Positions 62,325 to 64,000 of a stretch of DNA of 64,000 nt are shown one piece after another (the stretch's first letter is position 1; the number at the start of each line of letters is the position of its first letter). The position numbers and the translations under genes are program-made. This DNA is from Streptomyces noursei ATCC 11455 (GTDB lineage Bacteria > Actinomycetota > Actinomycetes > Streptomycetales > Streptomycetaceae). The stretch is taken from contig NZ_CP011533.1 in assembly GCF_001704275.1 (NCBI RefSeq), positions 4,464,001 to 4,528,000 of the forward strand, read 5' to 3'. Below the pieces are notes generated by a model. The model was not told where the DNA came from and made no database searches. It saw nothing but the letters and a program-made list of their open reading frames with translations.

Positions 62325-62786
62325 TCAGGAGCCGGGCGTGATGCGGAAGACGGGGTGCTTGGGCGCGATGCCCAGCAGCACCTCGTCGGAGGAGTCCGGG
62401 CCGACGCCGCCGAAGAAGACGCCGACCTCGGCCTTCCAGCGCTTGAGGTAGGCGCGCAGCAGCTCGGGCTTCTCGGCGTCCGGGACCTCGGTGGCGGTGA
62501 ACGGCCGCGCCGTCTTCCCGATGCGGAGTTCGCCGCCGCCTGCGGCGCGCATGTTGTGGGTCCACTGCACATGGCCGCGCGGCGCGACGAGGTACTGCCG
62601 ACCGTCCACGGTGAGCGGGTTCACCGGGGTGCACCGCCACTCCCCGCTCTTGCGGCCGCGCACCGCGAGCTCCTGGGAGCCGAGCACGCTGATGCCGCGC
62701 CGGGTGAGCGCGGCGACGAGCCGGTTGAACACGTTGCGGGTGAACCAGCCCGGCTTGATGACGTGCTGCTCGACGCCTGCGCTCAT
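62325..62786 (-). CDS. Deazaflavin(F420)-dependent nitroreductase-family protein (Ddn-like)
   Basis: This 153-aa split-barrel protein has ELAVRGRKSGEWRCTPVNPLTVDGRQYLVAPRG, QWTHNMRAAGGGELRIGKTARPF and a helical end, the pattern of the Ddn family that uses coenzyme F420 to reduce quinones and other substrates. GGAGG lies 6 nt before ATG 62786. It is divergent from the TetR gene; two palindromic operators lie between them, so it is the probable TetR target. Confidence 0.88.
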   Translation of the reverse strand: MSAGVEQHVIKPGWFTRNVFNRLVAALTRRGISVLGSQELAVRGRKSGEWRCTPVNPLTVDGRQYLVAPRGHVQWTHNMRAAGGGELRIGKTARPFTATEVPDAEKPELLRAYLKRWKAEVGVFFGGVGPDSSDEVLLGIAPKHPVFRITPGS

Positions 62787-62820
62787 GGGGATCCTCCCGG
62801 AGAAGTAAAAGTGTGAGCGG

Positions 62821-62878
62821 TGCTCTCTCTGTAGAGCAGTGTGCACGGCATGGCTCCGCAAAGCAAGAGCAGTGCTCT
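62821..62878. promoter_or_regulatory. Two TetR-type operators
   Basis: TGCTCT-CTCTGT-AGAGCA (62821-62838) and AGAGC-AGT-GCTCT (62866-62878) are inverted repeats built from the same GCTCT/AGAGC half-site, placed between the divergent Ddn-like and TetR genes. The second ends about 29 bp before the TetR -10-like box CAGACT (62907-62912). Confidence 0.6.
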
Positions 62879-62918
62879 CGATATTGGTCGCTGCTCGCCC
62901 CGATGGCAGACTGGCCCC

Positions 62919-63623
62919 ATGAGCGTCATCCAGGGAGCGCGGGAACGCGCACGCAGGGAAGTCACCGCCGCCATCAAGGACGCGGCCCGCCGGCAGCTCG
63001 CCACCGAGGGCGCCGCCAAGCTGTCGCTCCGCGCCGTCGCCCGCGAGCTCGGGATGGTCTCCTCCGCGCTGTACCGGTACTTCCCCAGCCGCGACGACCT
63101 GCTCACGGCGCTGATCATCGACGCCTACGACGCGGTGGGCGAGGCGGCCGAGCACGCCCTCGCCGAGACCGGCGCCGCACCCGTCGCCCGGTGGACCGCG
63201 GTCTGCCGCGCCGTCCGTGCCTGGGCGTTGGAGCACCCGCACGAGTACGCGCTCATCTACGGCTCACCCGTCCCCGGCTACGCCGCGCCCCAGGCCACCA
63301 CCGCGTCCGCCGCCCGCGTCGGCCTCGCCCTGATCGGCGTGGTCGAGGACGCGTACCCGGCCGACGTCTCCCCCGCGCCGGCCGCCCCGTCGCTTCCGCA
63401 AGAGGTGCTGGACGACGCCGAGGAGCTGCGCAGGACCCTCGGCGTACGCCTGCCCGCCCCCGTCCTGGCGGAGATCGCCGCCGCCTGGGCCGAACTCTTC
63501 GGCCTGGTGAGCTTCGAGGTCTTCGGCCAGTTCAACCGCGTCATCGAGGCCCGCGACGCCTTCTTCGCACGCGCCGCCACCCGACTCGCCCAGAACGTCG
63601 GCCTCACGGTCGGCGGGGAGTAG
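62919..63623 (+). CDS. TetR-family transcriptional repressor
   Basis: The 234-aa product has N-terminal helix-turn-helix AAIKDAARRQLATEGAAKLSLRAVARELGMVSSALYRYFPSRDDLL (20-65) and a C-terminal ligand domain of the WHG/TetR_C_13 look (CRAVRAWALEHPHEYALIYGSPVPGY, FGLVSFEVFGQF). ATG 62919 has CAGACT 6 nt upstream and no Shine-Dalgarno, so it is probably leaderless; the frame open upstream to 62841 crosses the operators. It likely represses itself and the Ddn-like gene. Confidence 0.9.
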   Translation: MSVIQGARERARREVTAAIKDAARRQLATEGAAKLSLRAVARELGMVSSALYRYFPSRDDLLTALIIDAYDAVGEAAEHALAETGAAPVARWTAVCRAVRAWALEHPHEYALIYGSPVPGYAAPQATTASAARVGLALIGVVEDAYPADVSPAPAAPSLPQEVLDDAEELRRTLGVRLPAPVLAEIAAAWAELFGLVSFEVFGQFNRVIEARDAFFARAATRLAQNVGLTVGGE

Positions 63624-63651
63624 CGCGACGGGGCACGGGGCGCCGCCCCGT

Positions 63652-64000
63652 TCAGCCGCGGCCGCTTTCGAAGAGTTCCGTGTACAGGCCGCCGCGGGCG
63701 AGGAGGTCGGGGTGGGTGCCGGATTCGGTGAGGTGGCCCTCGTCGAAGACGAGAACGAGGTCGGCGCCGGTGGCGAGGTCGAGGTCGTGGCTGATGACGA
63801 GGGTGGTGCGGCCGGCGGCGAGGCGGTGGAGGGGGCCGAGGATGCGCTGGGCGGCGAGGGTGTCCAGGCCGGTGGTGGGCTCGTCGAGGATGAGGACCGG
63901 GGCGTCGCGGAGCATGGCGCGGGCGATGGCGATGCGTTGCAGCTGGCCGCCGGAGAGGGCGGCGGTGGCGGGCGCGATGACCGTGTCGTAGCCGTGCGGG
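63652..64000 (-). CDS. ABC transporter ATP-binding/exporter, C-terminal part
   Basis: The frame is open to the window edge, so the N-terminus is outside. It reads the ABC signature LSGGQLQRIAIARAML, Walker B VLILDEPTTGLD, the switch VISHDLD and the typical exporter end HPDLLARGGLYTELFESGRG. The LLARGGLY-type ending is that of fused membrane/ATPase exporters (MsbA/LmrA type). The substrate cannot be told from this part. It is convergent with the TetR gene, 28 bp apart. Confidence 0.9.
   Translation of the reverse strand, partial: PHGYDTVIAPATAALSGGQLQRIAIARAMLRDAPVLILDEPTTGLDTLAAQRILGPLHRLAAGRTTLVISHDLDLATGADLVLVFDEGHLTESGTHPDLLARGGLYTELFESGRG

Overview
The window is a very GC-rich actinobacterial chromosome segment with GC-biased third codon positions, many GTG starts and long spurious antisense frames. 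Recognisable Streptomyces markers (wblA, hsp18/rheA, crp, an SCO5918-family protein) point to Streptomyces or a close relative. No plasmid, phage or CRISPR locus is visible.

1-21.3 kb is conserved core. It holds the end of a beta-carbonic anhydrase, acs, nhaA, a holin-like membrane protein, an epoxide-hydrolase-like enzyme, the marP / CoA-pyrophosphatase / nth operon, crp, a nucleotidyltransferase, a DUF4177-RidA-NUDIX-MBL operon, two Get3/ArsA-like ATPases, wblA, a bifunctional penicillin-binding protein, a YqeY protein, a metallophosphoesterase and tRNA-Pro(CGG). As I know it, the order closely follows Mycobacterium tuberculosis Rv3667-Rv3683 (acs, ephE, marP, nth, crp, the ArsA pair, whiB4, ponA2), which supports the individual calls.

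21.4-35.8 kb, directly after tRNA-Pro, is accessory: loosely packed, partly decayed and stress-themed. It has a zinc-ribbon pseudogene, two DUF2267 genes behind hsp18, divergent rheA with an exact RheA-type operator, an IS21-family deletion derivative, two closely similar SpoIIE/PP2C phosphatases about 4.4 kb apart, a MerR regulator, a frameshifted RsbW-type kinase remnant, a DUF5994 gene, and a cold-shock set (cspA, DEAD-box helicase, CBS-domain protein, SCO5918-family protein). A plausible theme is heat, cold and general stress control through partner-switching phosphatases, but no system is proven.

35.8-50.3 kb carries a 1350-residue STAND-NTPase/WD40 protein with 14 blades, an M3 peptidase, a duplicated-domain lipoprotein, a methyltransferase divergent from an S9 peptidase, SURF1, and a sigma-like protein that lacks region 2 and is translationally coupled to a membrane-anchored partner.

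50.3-57.7 kb is core again: asd-ask (with the internal aspartokinase beta start), DUF5063, recR, ybaB, dnaX, SRP RNA and tRNA-Ser(GGA). 57.9-64 kb has a GntR-glycosyltransferase pair, a divergent amidohydrolase/DoxX pair with twin operators, a 160-bp MITE, an Ala-rich hypothetical gene, a divergent Ddn-like/TetR pair with palindromic operators, and the end of an ABC transporter gene.

Recurrent features are ATGA/GTGA stop-start coupling and putative leaderless starts (a TANNNT-like -10 box 5-8 nt before the start codon, no Shine-Dalgarno). All homology statements come from reading motifs and from memory; no search was run.
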